This document shows positions 1-12,130 of a stretch of 64,000 bases of DNA, piece by piece. How positions within the stretch are numbered: the first letter of the stretch is position 1; each line of letters opens with the position of its first letter. The notes below the pieces were generated by a model that searched no databases, was not told the origin of the DNA, and saw nothing but the letters and a program-made list of their open reading frames with translations. The translations under genes were made by a program, and so were the position numbers. Source of the stretch: Pelomonas caseinilytica (lineage in GTDB: Bacteria; Pseudomonadota; Gammaproteobacteria; Burkholderiales; Burkholderiaceae_C); contig NZ_JAJTWT010000008.1 in NCBI RefSeq assembly GCF_021353235.1, forward strand, positions 205,312 to 269,311, written 5' to 3'.

Positions 1-286
1 CCGGCAGTACCTGGGTCGCGGGGTTCAGGTCCAGCCCGTAGCGCCGGGCCATCCAGGCGGCAATGGCCTCGCGCAGGGCCGGCGTTCCGGCCGTGGCGGG
101 ATAGACCGAAAGGCCCTTCATCGCGCCCTGGATGGCCTCCCCGATCAGCGCCGGGGCGGCGTGGCGGGGTTCGCCAATGCCTAGCGAGATGGGTGCCAGC
201 GCCGGGTTGGGCGTGATGCCCGCCGTCAGCTCGCGCAGGCGTTCGAAGGGGTAGGGCTGGAGCCGGTCGAGCAGGGGATTAGTCAT
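1..286 (-). CDS. dapC: Succinyldiaminopimelate transaminase DapC (partial)
   Basis: This is the N-terminal 95 residues of a fold-type I PLP aminotransferase; the rest lies beyond the left edge. The start MTNPLLDRLQPYPFERL, the PISLGIGEPRH segment and the SVYPATAGTPALREAIAAW block are typical of DapC-type enzymes in Burkholderiales. These convert N-succinyl-2-amino-6-ketopimelate and glutamate to N-succinyl-LL-diaminopimelate in lysine and peptidoglycan synthesis. The catalytic lysine is outside the window, so a general aspartate/alanine aminotransferase cannot be fully excluded. The ATG is at 286-284; queF lies upstream on the same strand. Confidence 0.8.
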   Translation of the reverse strand, partial: MTNPLLDRLQPYPFERLRELTAGITPNPALAPISLGIGEPRHAAPALIGEAIQGAMKGLSVYPATAGTPALREAIAAWMARRYGLDLNPATQVLP

Positions 287-291
287 GTCTG

Positions 292-370
292 CCCCTCGTC
301 AGCGAAATACGCTGCCGATCCCCCGCGGGGATGCGTGCCGGCTTGGGAGCGGCCCGGCGCTCGTCACGCG
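292..370 (+). repeat. Short copy of the GC-rich stop-associated palindromic repeat
   Basis: This is a truncated relative of the repeat at 4495, 8391, 26462, 48046 and 19286. It keeps the GCCCCTCG opening and the GCCGGCTTGGGAGCGGCCC core but lacks the middle TTGCGGC/GCCGCAA hairpin. It sits between queF (ends 374) and the dapC start (286). Unlike the other copies it does not follow a stop codon in the sense direction. Confidence 0.5.
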
Positions 371-373
371 AAG

Positions 374-865
374 TCATCCCAGCATCCCCGACTCGAAGCC
401 GTGGGCCGGCAGCTCCACGCGGGGGGCCGGCGTCCAGCCCGGCTTGCGGTGCTCGGCCACGACGTTGGTGTAGATGCCGCCGCGCACGTACCACTTGGCC
501 GTGATGCGGATGAAGCGCGGGTCGGTCACGGCAACGATGTCGTCGAGGATCTTGTTGGTGACCTTCTCGTGGAAGGCGCCCTCGTTGCGGTAGCTCCAGA
601 AGTACATCTTCAGGCTCTTGAGCTCCACGCAGAGCTCGTCCGCGATCATGTCGATGGTGAAGTGGGCGAAGTCGGGCTGCCCCGTCAGCGGGCAGTGGCA
701 GGTGAACTCGGGCACCTGGAACTGGATGACGTAGTCCCGCTCCGGGTTGGGGTTGGGAAAGACGAGGATGTCCTTGCTGGGCTTGGACGGTGGGTTCGGG
801 GGCACCTCGCGCATCTTGGGCTTGTTCTTCTTGGCGGCGGGGGCAGGGGACTTCTTGGTGGCCAT
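374..865 (-). CDS. queF: NADPH-dependent 7-cyano-7-deazaguanine reductase QueF
   Basis: This 163-residue enzyme is a type I (unimodular) QueF, which reduces preQ0 to preQ1 in queuosine tRNA modification. The CPLTGQPDF motif supplies the catalytic Cys58 and Asp65, and the following [20 protein letters not shown] block is the QueF family signature. A Lys/Ala/Pro-rich N-terminal tail of about 15 residues precedes the domain. I chose the ATG at 865; the in-frame codon four residues upstream is TTG. The gene is divergent from smc across about 115 bp. No other queuosine gene is visible nearby. Confidence 0.95.
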   Translation of the reverse strand: MATKKSPAPAAKKNKPKMREVPPNPPSKPSKDILVFPNPNPERDYVIQFQVPEFTCHCPLTGQPDFAHFTIDMIADELCVELKSLKMYFWSYRNEGAFHEKVTNKILDDIVAVTDPRFIRITAKWYVRGGIYTNVVAEHRKPGWTPAPRVELPAHGFESGMLG

Positions 866-979
866 GGTCGGGGGCAATCTCGCAAGGGGGCGAATGCTAT
901 CATCCGGCCCCGTCGAAGCGCCCTTGAAAGGCGCTTTTCTTTAGCCAAATCAAGGGCTTAGGAACTCCTCGCCAGACCC

Positions 980-3900
980 ATGCGGCTGAATTCGATCAAG
1001 CTGGCCGGCTTCAAATCCTTTGCCGAGCCCACGACCTTCCAGCTGCCCGGGCAGCTCGTCGGCGTGGTCGGCCCCAACGGCTGCGGCAAGTCCAACATCA
1101 TGGACGCCGTGCGCTGGGTGCTGGGCGAGAGCAAGGCCAGCGAGCTGCGTGGCGAGTCCATGCAGGACGTCATCTTCAACGGTTCGGGCAACCGCAAGCC
1201 CGCGGGCCGCGCGAGCGTGGAGCTGGTGTTCGACAACCAGTCCGCCCGCGCCGGCGGCCCCTGGAACCAGTTCACCGAGATCGCCGTCAAGCGCGTGCTG
1301 ACGCGCGACGGCACCAGCAGCTACTTCATCAACAACCAGCCGGTGCGCCGCCGCGACGTGCAGGACGTCTTCCTCGGCACGGGCCTGGGGCCGCGGGCCT
1401 ACGCCATCATCGGCCAGGGCACCATCTCGCGCATCATCGAGAGCAAGCCCGAGGAGCTGCGCCTCTTCCTGGAGGAGGCCGCGGGCGTCTCCAAGTACAA
1501 GGAGCGCCGCCGCGAGACCGAGAACCGCCTCAAGGACACGCGCGAGAACCTCACCCGCGTCGACGACATCCTGCGCGAGCTCAACGCCAACCTCGAGAAG
1601 CTCGAACGCCAGGCCGAGGTGGCGGCCAGCTACCGCCAGCTGCAGGACAGCGGCACGCTCAAGCTGCACCAGCTGTGGTTCCTGAAGGCCCGCGACGCTG
1701 GCAACGAGGCCACCCGCGTGAAGGCCGCCCACGCCGAGGCCGTCAACGCGCTGGAAGCCCGCCTGGCCGAGCTGCGGGCCGTCGAGGCCACGCTGGAGGA
1801 GGTGCGCCAGCAGCACTACGCCGCCGGCGACGAACTGCACGCGTCGCAGGGGCGTTATGCCGAGGCCCAGCTGGAGGTGAGCCGGCTGGAGGAGCGCATC
1901 CGCTTCGTCGTGGAGAGCCGCAACCGTGCCCAGCAGCGGCTGGCCGAGCTGCATGCCCAGGACCGGCAGTGGCGCGAGCGGGTCGAGGCCTCGCAGGAGG
2001 AGCTCGAAGGCATCGCCGGGCAGATCGCCGGCGCCGACGAGCAAAGCGAGATCCTCGCGGCCCAGGCCGAGGAGCAGCAGGCCCAGCTGCCCCTGGCCGA
2101 GGACGCCCTGCGCGCCGCCCAGGCACGCGCCAATGAACAGCGCTCCGCCGTCGCCCAGGTGCAGCAGCAGATCCAGGTGCTGGCCGCCGAGAGTCGCAGC
2201 CTCGACGAGCAGGCCCGCAGCCTGCGCCAGCGCGAAGACCGCCTGACGGCCGAGTCGCGCGCCCTCGGCGCGCCCGACCACGAGGCCCTGGAGGCCTTGC
2301 GAGCCCGCAGCGCCGAGGCCGACGAGGCCCGCGACCTCGCCGAAGCCCGCATGCAGGAGCTGGCCGAGCAACTGCCCCAGCTCGAGGAGCAGCGCCGCGA
2401 TGCGCAGCAGGACACCAATGCCCAGCTGGCCCGGCAGTCCGAACTGACGGCCCGCCTGGAGGCGCTGAAGGCCCTGCAGGAAAAGGTGCAGACCGAAGGC
2501 AAGCTCAAGCCGTGGCTGGCCCGGCATGGCCTGGACGGGCTGCAGGGCCTGTGGACGCGGCTGCACATCCAGCACGGCTGGGAGAACGCGCTGGAGGCGG
2601 CGCTGCGCGAGCGCATGGGAGCCCTGAGCGTGGGCCGGCTCGACACGGTGAGAGCCTTCGAGGCCGACGCGCCGCCGGCCCGGCTGGCCTTCTATTCGAC
2701 CCCCGCCGGGTCCATCGCCAACACCCACGAGACCCTGCCCAAGCTCAGCGCGCTGCTCAGGCTCGAAGACGACGGCCTCGTCGCGCTGCTCAACGACTGG
2801 CTGGAGGGCGTCTACACCGCGCCCGACCTCGACGCGGCCCTGGCGGCACGCGGCCGGCTGACCCATGGCGAGCTCATCCTCACGCCCCAGGGCCACGCCG
2901 TCGGGCAGTTCTCGGTCGCCTTCTATGCCCCGGACTCCGAACAGGCCGGCCTGCTCGCCCGGGCCCAGGAAATCGAGCAGCTGACCACCGCCCAGCGGGC
3001 CCAGAACCTGATCGCCGACGAGGCGCGGTTGAGCCTGAGCCGCCTCGAACACCAGTTCAACGAGGCCAACGGCCGCCTCTCGACGCTGCGCCGCGAGGCC
3101 AGCGAGACGCAGACGCGCGCTCACCAGCTCCACGTCGAGCTGCTGCGCCTCACCCAGCAGGCCGAGGCCAGCCAGCAGCGCCGCACGGCCCTGGACGCCG
3201 AACTCGCCGAGATCGCCGCCCAGCAGGAGGCGCTCCAGGAGCGCCGCGCCGTCGGCGAAGCCCGCTTCGAGGAGCTGGACATGCAGCTCGGCGACGCCCA
3301 GCAGCGCCATGCCGAGCTGGAGGACGGCGTCATCGCCGCCGAGCGCAAGCTGGCCGACGCCCGCGAACAGCTGCGCGTGCTGGAGCGCCGTGCCCAGGAG
3401 GCCCGCTTCGCCACGCAGACCCTGGCGGCTCGCCGCGGCGAGCTGCAGCGCGGCATCGAGACGGCCCAGACGCAGATCGCCACCGTGGCGGCCTCCGCGG
3501 CCAGCCTGCAGACCGAGCTGGACGGCTTCAACGACGCCGCCGCCCAGGCCGGCCTGCAGGACGCCCTCGCCCTCAAGCTCGAACGCGAGCAGCAGCTCGC
3601 CGCCGTGCGTGCCGGCTACGACGACCTCTCGCTGCGCCTGCGCAAGGCCGACGAGCAGCGCCTGGCTTTCGAGCGCAGCCTCGACCCGTTGCGCGAGGCC
3701 ATCACCAAGTTGCAGCTCGAGGAGCAGGCCGCCCAGCTCGGCGGGGCCCAGTACCGCGAGCAATTGGAGGCGGCGCAGGTCGACCAGGAGGCGCTGGCCA
3801 GGTCCATCGAGGAAGGCGGCGTCAAGCTCTACGGCCTGCAGGGCGAGATCGACCGCATCAACCGCGAGATCGCGGCGCTCGGTGCCGTCAACCTGGCCGC

Positions 3901-4492
3901 GCTGGACGAACTGACCGCCGCCCGCGAGCGCAAGACCTTCCTCGACTCGCAGTGCGCCGACCTGAACGCCGCCATCAAGACGCTGGAAGACGCCATCCAC
4001 AAGATCGACCTGGAGACGCGCGACCTGCTCGGCTCGACCTTCAACCAGGTCAACGACCATTTCGGGCGCATGTTCCCCAGCCTCTTCGGCGGTGGGCAGG
4101 CGCGGCTCGTCATGACGGGCGACGAGATCCTGGACGCCGGCGTGCAGGTCATGGCCCAGCCGCCGGGCAAGAAGAACAGCACCATCCACCTGCTGTCGGG
4201 CGGCGAGAAGGCGCTGACGGCCATCGCCCTGGTGTTCGCCATCTTCCAGCTCAACCCCGCGCCCTTCTGCCTGCTGGACGAGGTGGATGCACCGCTGGAC
4301 GACGCCAACACCGAGCGTTATGCCAAGCTGGTGTCGCAGATGAGCGCCGGCACCCAGTTCCTCTTCATCTCGCACAACAAGATCGCGATGGAGATGGCCG
4401 AGCAACTGATCGGCGTGACGATGCAGGAGCAGGGGGTGAGCCGCATCGTCGCCGTCGACATGGACAAGGCCCTCGAGATGGCGGAGATGTAG
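980..4492 (+). CDS. smc: Chromosome segregation ATPase SMC
   Basis: This 1170-residue protein has the full SMC architecture. The Walker A motif GPNGCGKSN is at residues 31-39. Two long, Ala/Glu/Gln/Arg-rich coiled-coil arms flank a hinge around residues 510-650. The C-terminal head carries the LLSGGEKAL signature near residue 1072 and the Walker B segment FCLLDEVDAPLDDAN near residue 1095. It works with ScpA/ScpB to compact and segregate the chromosome. It is followed by zipA on the same strand, as is usual in Burkholderiales, but a 168-bp gap with a palindromic repeat lies between them. The long opposite-strand reading frames here are GC-driven shadows. Confidence 0.97.
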   Translation: MRLNSIKLAGFKSFAEPTTFQLPGQLVGVVGPNGCGKSNIMDAVRWVLGESKASELRGESMQDVIFNGSGNRKPAGRASVELVFDNQSARAGGPWNQFTEIAVKRVLTRDGTSSYFINNQPVRRRDVQDVFLGTGLGPRAYAIIGQGTISRIIESKPEELRLFLEEAAGVSKYKERRRETENRLKDTRENLTRVDDILRELNANLEKLERQAEVAASYRQLQDSGTLKLHQLWFLKARDAGNEATRVKAAHAEAVNALEARLAELRAVEATLEEVRQQHYAAGDELHASQGRYAEAQLEVSRLEERIRFVVESRNRAQQRLAELHAQDRQWRERVEASQEELEGIAGQIAGADEQSEILAAQAEEQQAQLPLAEDALRAAQARANEQRSAVAQVQQQIQVLAAESRSLDEQARSLRQREDRLTAESRALGAPDHEALEALRARSAEADEARDLAEARMQELAEQLPQLEEQRRDAQQDTNAQLARQSELTARLEALKALQEKVQTEGKLKPWLARHGLDGLQGLWTRLHIQHGWENALEAALRERMGALSVGRLDTVRAFEADAPPARLAFYSTPAGSIANTHETLPKLSALLRLEDDGLVALLNDWLEGVYTAPDLDAALAARGRLTHGELILTPQGHAVGQFSVAFYAPDSEQAGLLARAQEIEQLTTAQRAQNLIADEARLSLSRLEHQFNEANGRLSTLRREASETQTRAHQLHVELLRLTQQAEASQQRRTALDAELAEIAAQQEALQERRAVGEARFEELDMQLGDAQQRHAELEDGVIAAERKLADAREQLRVLERRAQEARFATQTLAARRGELQRGIETAQTQIATVAASAASLQTELDGFNDAAAQAGLQDALALKLEREQQLAAVRAGYDDLSLRLRKADEQRLAFERSLDPLREAITKLQLEEQAAQLGGAQYREQLEAAQVDQEALARSIEEGGVKLYGLQGEIDRINREIAALGAVNLAALDELTAARERKTFLDSQCADLNAAIKTLEDAIHKIDLETRDLLGSTFNQVNDHFGRMFPSLFGGGQARLVMTGDEILDAGVQVMAQPPGKKNSTIHLLSGGEKALTAIALVFAIFQLNPAPFCLLDEVDAPLDDANTERYAKLVSQMSAGTQFLFISHNKIAMEMAEQLIGVTMQEQGVSRIVAVDMDKALEMAEM

Positions 4493-4494
4493 GC

Positions 4495-4650
4495 CCCTCG
4501 CCCAGTCTTGTCCCCGCTGGACGCGGGCAAGCCTGGCCGGTCCCCCGAGGGGACGGCGATGCTTGCGGCATTGAGCCGCAACCACATCGCCTGCGGGCCG
4601 GCTTGGGGCGGCCCTGCGCCGGTCCGCGTTTCGATGCCGCGAATGCAAAA
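4495..4650 (+). repeat. Stop-associated palindromic repeat, full copy
   Basis: This is a full copy that starts 2 bases after the smc stop codon in the sense orientation. It contains a GGTCCCC/GGGGAC palindrome, the TTGCGGC-ATTGA-GCCGCAA hairpin and a GGGCCGG...CGGCCC arm. The same layout follows the HD-GYP, EamA and mshG stop codons. It is probably a transcribed 3' structure, possibly acting in termination or mRNA protection. Confidence 0.7.
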
Positions 4651-4660
4651 TGGATAACTG

Positions 4661-5728
4661 ATGAGCGTCACCCTGACCCAACTTCTCGCGATGGCCGGCG
4701 GCGTCGTGCTGGCCGGCGTCGTGGCCCATGGGGCCTGGCAGGCCCGCAAGGCAGGCCCCAAGCGCGCCCTGCCGCCGCTGGAGGAGCCGCATTTCGACGC
4801 GCCGCCCTTCGCCGGCGGCGAGTCCGCCACGGAGGCCGCTGCCGTCGTCGCGCCGGATTCGCTGGACGTCACCATGCCGGCCGTCGCCCGCCCGCTGCGC
4901 CGGCCCTCCAACCGCATCGACGCCCTCATCGACGCCATCGCCACCATCACCGTCGAGCAGCCGGTGGCCGGCGAACTGGCCCTGCAGCACCAGCCCGGCA
5001 GCCGCCGCGCCGGCACCAAGCCCTTCCAGATCGAAGGCCTGAACGCCCAGACGGGCGACTGGGAGCTGCCCGCACCCGGCCAGCGCTACGGCGAGTTCCA
5101 GGCCGGCCTCAAGATGGCCAACCGCGGCGGCGCCCTCAACGAGATCGAATACTCCGAGTTCGTGCAGAAGGTGCAGGGCTTCGCCGACGGCATCGGCGGC
5201 TTCGTGCAGTTCCCCGACATGCTGGACGTCGTCGCCCGCGCCCGCGAGCTGGACCAGTTCGCGGCCAGCCACGACGCCCAGCTCGCCCTGCTGCTGCGTG
5301 CCCGCGGTGCCGCCTGGACGCCCGGCTTCGTGCAGCAAGCGGCCGCCCGCCACGGCTTCGTGGCCGGCGCCCTGCCGGGGCGGCTGGTGCTGCCTTCGGC
5401 CGAGGAGGGGGCGCCGCCGGTGCTGACCCTGCAGTTCGATGCCCAGGCCGCCCTCGCCGACAACCCCGAGGCCCAGTCACTGCGCGAGCTGACCCTGTCG
5501 CTGGACGTGCCCCAGACGCCCGCCGAGCAGGAGCCCTTCGCCATCTGGCAGGAGTCGGCCCGCGCCCTGGCCCGCGACCTCGAAGCCGAGGTCTGCGACG
5601 ACCGCGGGCAGGCCCTCGGCCTGCATGCCTTCGCGGCCATCGACGTGGAGCTGAAGAAGCTCTACGAAGCCCTGGCCGGCCGCGACCTGGCGGCGGGTTC
5701 CCCCGCGGCACGGCGCCTGTTCAGCTGA
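4661..5728 (+). CDS. zipA: ZipA-like cell division protein
   Basis: This 355-residue protein has one N-terminal membrane segment (about residues 5-25), then a Pro/Ala/Arg-rich linker, and a C-terminal ZipA FtsZ-binding-type domain (about 215-350). ZipA tethers FtsZ filaments to the membrane in the divisome. The family assignment rests on the membrane anchor, the charged linker, the C-terminal pattern and the smc-zipA position. Beta-proteobacterial ZipA proteins are diverged from E. coli ZipA. ligA, normally the next gene, is 3.4 kb downstream here. Confidence 0.8.
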   Translation: MSVTLTQLLAMAGGVVLAGVVAHGAWQARKAGPKRALPPLEEPHFDAPPFAGGESATEAAAVVAPDSLDVTMPAVARPLRRPSNRIDALIDAIATITVEQPVAGELALQHQPGSRRAGTKPFQIEGLNAQTGDWELPAPGQRYGEFQAGLKMANRGGALNEIEYSEFVQKVQGFADGIGGFVQFPDMLDVVARARELDQFAASHDAQLALLLRARGAAWTPGFVQQAAARHGFVAGALPGRLVLPSAEEGAPPVLTLQFDAQAALADNPEAQSLRELTLSLDVPQTPAEQEPFAIWQESARALARDLEAEVCDDRGQALGLHAFAAIDVELKKLYEALAGRDLAAGSPAARRLFS

Positions 5729-5736
5729 GAACCATG

Positions 5737-5815
5737 AACACAGCCGCAGAGACACAGAGACACAGAGAACGTGGCGTTCTCTCTGTGCCTCTGTGTCTCT
5801 GTGGCTTTGTTCCTT
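5737..5815 (+). repeat. CACAGAG/CTCTGTG hairpin repeat, copy 1
   Basis: Two arms built from short CACAGAGACACAGAG and CTCTGTGTCTCTGTG units face each other around a short loop and form a long stem. Related copies lie at 49431 and 51272. All three sit in gaps between co-directional genes. This one lies between zipA and paeA, so in-frame codons upstream of the paeA ATG come from the repeat rather than from the gene. Confidence 0.8.
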
Positions 5816-5828
5816 CGTCGGTGGCTTG

Positions 5829-7136
5829 ATGGCGATGTCATTGCTGCTGATCGGCCTGCTCATCCTCAGCAGCGCCTTCTTCTCGATGGCCGAGCTCTCG
5901 CTGGCCGCGTCGAGGCGGCTGAACCTGCAGCAGCGCGCCGACGCCGGCGACGCCCGTGCCGCCAGGGTGCTGGGCGTGCAGGCCCACCCGGGCGACTACT
6001 TCACCGTCGTGCAGATCGGCGTCAACACCGTCGCCATCCTGGCCGGCATCGTGGGGGAGGGCGCCTTTACGCCTCATTTCGAGAGCCTGCTGCGGCTGGC
6101 CCTGGCGCCCGAGCTGGCGGCGACCCTGGGCTTTGCCGCCTCCTTCGCCAGCATCACGGCCCTGTTCATCGTCCTGGCTGACCTGGTGCCCAAGCGGCTG
6201 TCCATGAACGAGCCCGAGCGCGTGGCCATGGCCCTGGTCGGCCCCATGCTGCTGCTGTGCCGGCTGCTGCGGCCCCTGGCCTGGCTGTTCAGCGGCATCA
6301 CCGAGGGCCTGATCCGCGTGCTCGGCCTGCCGGCCAAGCGTGACGAGACCATCAGCTACCGCGACATCCTGGCGCTGACCGAGGCGGGCTACCAGGCCGG
6401 CGTCGTCGCCGGCGAGGAGCAGCAGGTCATCGCCAACGTCTTCGAGCTGGACACGCGCACCGTCGAGACGGTGATGACCACCCGCGAGCGCATCGTCTTT
6501 TTCTCGCGCAGCGACGACGACACCCTGATCCGCAACCGCATCGCCGCGGCGCCGCATTCCACCTACCTGGTCTGCGACGGCGACATCGACGAGGTCGTCG
6601 GCTACGTCGACGCGACGGACCTCTTCCAGCGCGTGCTGCGCGACGAGGCCCTGTCGCTGCGCGAAGGCGGCAGCGATCTCGTCAAGAAGGTCCTCATCGT
6701 CCCCGACCGGCTGACGCTGTCGGAGATGCTCACGCAGTTCCGCGAGGCGCACGAGGACTTCGCCGTCATCGTCAACGAGTACAGCCTCGTCGTCGGCGTC
6801 GTGACGCTCAACGACGTGATGAGCACCGTGATGGGCGCCCTGGTGGCGCCGCACGACGAGGAGCAGATCGTGCGCCGCGAGGACGGCTCCTTCCTCGCCG
6901 ACGGCGTGACGCCCATCCCGGACGTCGAGCGGGCCCTCGGCATCGAGGGATGGCCGCATGCCGGCACCTACGACACCCTGGCCGGCTTCCTGATGGTGAT
7001 GCTGCGCCGCATCCCGCGACGCACCGACGTCGTCGAGTGGAAGGGATGGCGCTTCGAGGTGGTCGACGTGGACAGCCATCGGGTCGACCAGGTCATGATC
7101 ACGGCCAAGGCCGGCCAGCCCGGCGCGCAAGCTTGA
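5829..7136 (+). CDS. paeA: CNNM/CorC-type membrane protein, PaeA (YtfL) family
   Basis: This 435-residue protein starts with a DUF21 membrane domain (MAELSLAASRR and the GDYFTVVQIGVNTVAILAG segment). A cytoplasmic CBS-domain pair follows (about 200-330), then a CorC/HlyC C-terminal domain (about 345-430). The pattern follows E. coli YtfL/PaeA almost throughout, including VFELDTRTVETVMTTRE and FAVIVNEYSLVVGVVTLNDVM. PaeA is linked to cadaverine/putrescine export, while related CNNM proteins handle Mg2+ or Co2+, so the substrate is not certain. I placed the start at ATG 5829, just beyond the CACAGAG repeat. The gene splits the usual zipA-ligA pair. Confidence 0.85.
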   Translation: MAMSLLLIGLLILSSAFFSMAELSLAASRRLNLQQRADAGDARAARVLGVQAHPGDYFTVVQIGVNTVAILAGIVGEGAFTPHFESLLRLALAPELAATLGFAASFASITALFIVLADLVPKRLSMNEPERVAMALVGPMLLLCRLLRPLAWLFSGITEGLIRVLGLPAKRDETISYRDILALTEAGYQAGVVAGEEQQVIANVFELDTRTVETVMTTRERIVFFSRSDDDTLIRNRIAAAPHSTYLVCDGDIDEVVGYVDATDLFQRVLRDEALSLREGGSDLVKKVLIVPDRLTLSEMLTQFREAHEDFAVIVNEYSLVVGVVTLNDVMSTVMGALVAPHDEEQIVRREDGSFLADGVTPIPDVERALGIEGWPHAGTYDTLAGFLMVMLRRIPRRTDVVEWKGWRFEVVDVDSHRVDQVMITAKAGQPGAQA

Positions 7137-7263
7137 TGCTCGTCAAGCAGGCGAGGGCGACCCGCGCCGAGCATCCGGGGCGCCTGTCGTCTCGGCGTCG
7201 ACGGGAGATGGCCAGCCGGGGCGCGGCCTAACATCGACCTTTTACGGCGTCAGCCACCTCGCC

Positions 7264-8385
7264 ATGCGTCTATCCGAACGGATCCTCAACCGCGCCGAAT
7301 TCGAGAAGTCGGGACTGGGGCAGCGCATCCAGAGCCTGCACAGCATCCTGCTGGCCCGCTATCCCTTCATCGACCGCATCGCGCTGGCGCTCTACGACCC
7401 CGACACCGACCTGCTCAAGACCTTCGCCAGCAGCAACCAGGGCGGTCCCACGCTTCAGCGCTACGAGGCGACGCTGGCCAGCGTGCCGTCGCTGGGGAAA
7501 CTCGTCGAGGAGCGCGCCTCGCGCGTCGTCGACGACATCGACGAGAGCTTCCATGCCGTCACGCCCCACGGCGACTGGCTCAAGTCGCGCCACTACCGCA
7601 GCAGCTACACCCTGCCCATCTTCCGCGGCAAGGTGCTCTCGGCCTTCCTCTTCTTCGATTCGGTCGAGCCGGCAGCCTTCACGCCCGAGGTTCGCGGCGT
7701 GCTCGATCCGTTTGCCGACATCATTGCCCAGCTCTACCTGCTGCGCCTGTCGGCGGTGCAGCACCTCATCGGCGCCGTGGACATCGCCACGGGCCTTGCG
7801 CGCATCCGCGACGTGGAGACCGGCCAGCATCTGGAACGCATCGCGAAGTACTCGCGCCTCATCGCCCGCCGCGTGGCCGAGCACTACGGCCTGGACGACG
7901 AGACCATCGAATACCTGCACCTCTTCGCGCCGCTGCACGATATCGGCAAGGTCGGCATTCCTGACGCCATCCTGCTCAAGCCGGGCAAGCTCGACGCCGA
8001 GGAATGGCGCCTCATGCAGCAGCACGTGGCCATCGGCGAACAACTCGTCGAGCACATCGTCGCCGACCTTGGCCTGGAGGGCGACATGGCCGCGGCCGTC
8101 ATGCGCCAGGTCGTGGCCGGCCATCACGAGCGCGGCGACGGCAGCGGCTATCCGCGGGGCCTGGGCATGGCCGAGATCGCCGTGCCGGCGCGCATCGTCG
8201 CCGTGGCCGACGTGTACGACGCACTGTCTTCGGCACGCCCCTACAAGGAGTCCTGGGAGGAAGCGCGCTGTGCCGCCGAACTGCGCGACCAGGCCGCGCG
8301 CGGCCAGCTCGACGCCGCCTGCGTCGAAGCCCTGCTGGCCGACGACGAGGCCCGGCGCGCCATTCGCGAGCGCTTCGCTGATTGA
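7264..8385 (+). CDS. HD-GYP domain c-di-GMP phosphodiesterase with GAF-like sensor
   Basis: This 373-residue cytoplasmic protein has a GAF-like N-terminal domain (about 20-160) and a C-terminal HD-GYP domain. The metal-binding HD pair is H225-D226 in LHDIGKVGIPDAIL. Further ligands lie in GHHERGDGSGYP (H287, H288), and the GYP triplet is at residues 295-297. HD-GYP proteins hydrolyse c-di-GMP. The complete motif set suggests an active enzyme, with the GAF region as a ligand sensor of unknown specificity. A TAACAT -10-like box lies at 7229-7234. A link to the c-di-GMP-binding pilus ATPases at 49-54 kb is possible but not shown by position. Confidence 0.9.
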   Translation: MRLSERILNRAEFEKSGLGQRIQSLHSILLARYPFIDRIALALYDPDTDLLKTFASSNQGGPTLQRYEATLASVPSLGKLVEERASRVVDDIDESFHAVTPHGDWLKSRHYRSSYTLPIFRGKVLSAFLFFDSVEPAAFTPEVRGVLDPFADIIAQLYLLRLSAVQHLIGAVDIATGLARIRDVETGQHLERIAKYSRLIARRVAEHYGLDDETIEYLHLFAPLHDIGKVGIPDAILLKPGKLDAEEWRLMQQHVAIGEQLVEHIVADLGLEGDMAAAVMRQVVAGHHERGDGSGYPRGLGMAEIAVPARIVAVADVYDALSSARPYKESWEEARCAAELRDQAARGQLDAACVEALLADDEARRAIRERFAD

Positions 8386-8390
8386 TGTAA

Positions 8391-8540
8391 GCCCCTCGCC
8401 CGGTCTCGCTTCGCTGAACGCGAGCGAGCCCAGTCGGTCCCCCGAGGGGACGGCGATGCTTGCGGCATTGAGCCGCAAGCTTCGCCAGCGCGGGCCGGCT
8501 TGGGAGCGGCCCAGCGCTCGGCCCGCAATGCAAAACTGAG
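8391..8540 (+). repeat. Stop-associated palindromic repeat, full copy
   Basis: This copy starts a few bases after the HD-GYP stop codon in sense orientation and fills the gap to the convergent hemerythrin gene. The middle hairpin has a perfect stem here (GCTTGCGGC / GCCGCAAGC). The outer arm CGGGCCGG...CGGCCCG ends just before the hemerythrin stop codon. Confidence 0.7.
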
Positions 8541-8545
8541 ATGGC

Positions 8546-12041
<3,496 letters not shown>

Positions 12042-12114
12042 CTCGTTTTATTTCGTTTCGTTTCTGGAACGGTGCGTTTGAGATTTGCGGCTGTTCACAG
12101 GAAATGGAACTCTC

Positions 12115-12120
12115 TACAGT
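12115..12120 (+). promoter_or_regulatory. TACAGT -10 box of the pirin-efflux operon
   Basis: TACAGT ends 10 bases before ATG 12131 and suggests a very short or absent leader. It lies in the LysR-pirin divergent region, where a LysR protein would normally bind. Confidence 0.4.
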
Positions 12121-12130
12121 CCGCCGCACG

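Noticed and set aside
950..5353. Very long opposite-strand reading frame (over 1400 codons) across smc and zipA
   Set aside because: It is the GC-rich shadow of two clear genes, with low-complexity Leu/Gly/Ala/Gln/Arg content and no domain pattern. Similar shadows at 9061-11271, 14005-16680 and 36194-38599 were dropped for the same reason.
5793..5828. Earlier GTG start for the PaeA-type protein
   Set aside because: The added residues are translated from the CACAGAG repeat. The family N-terminus begins at ATG 5829.
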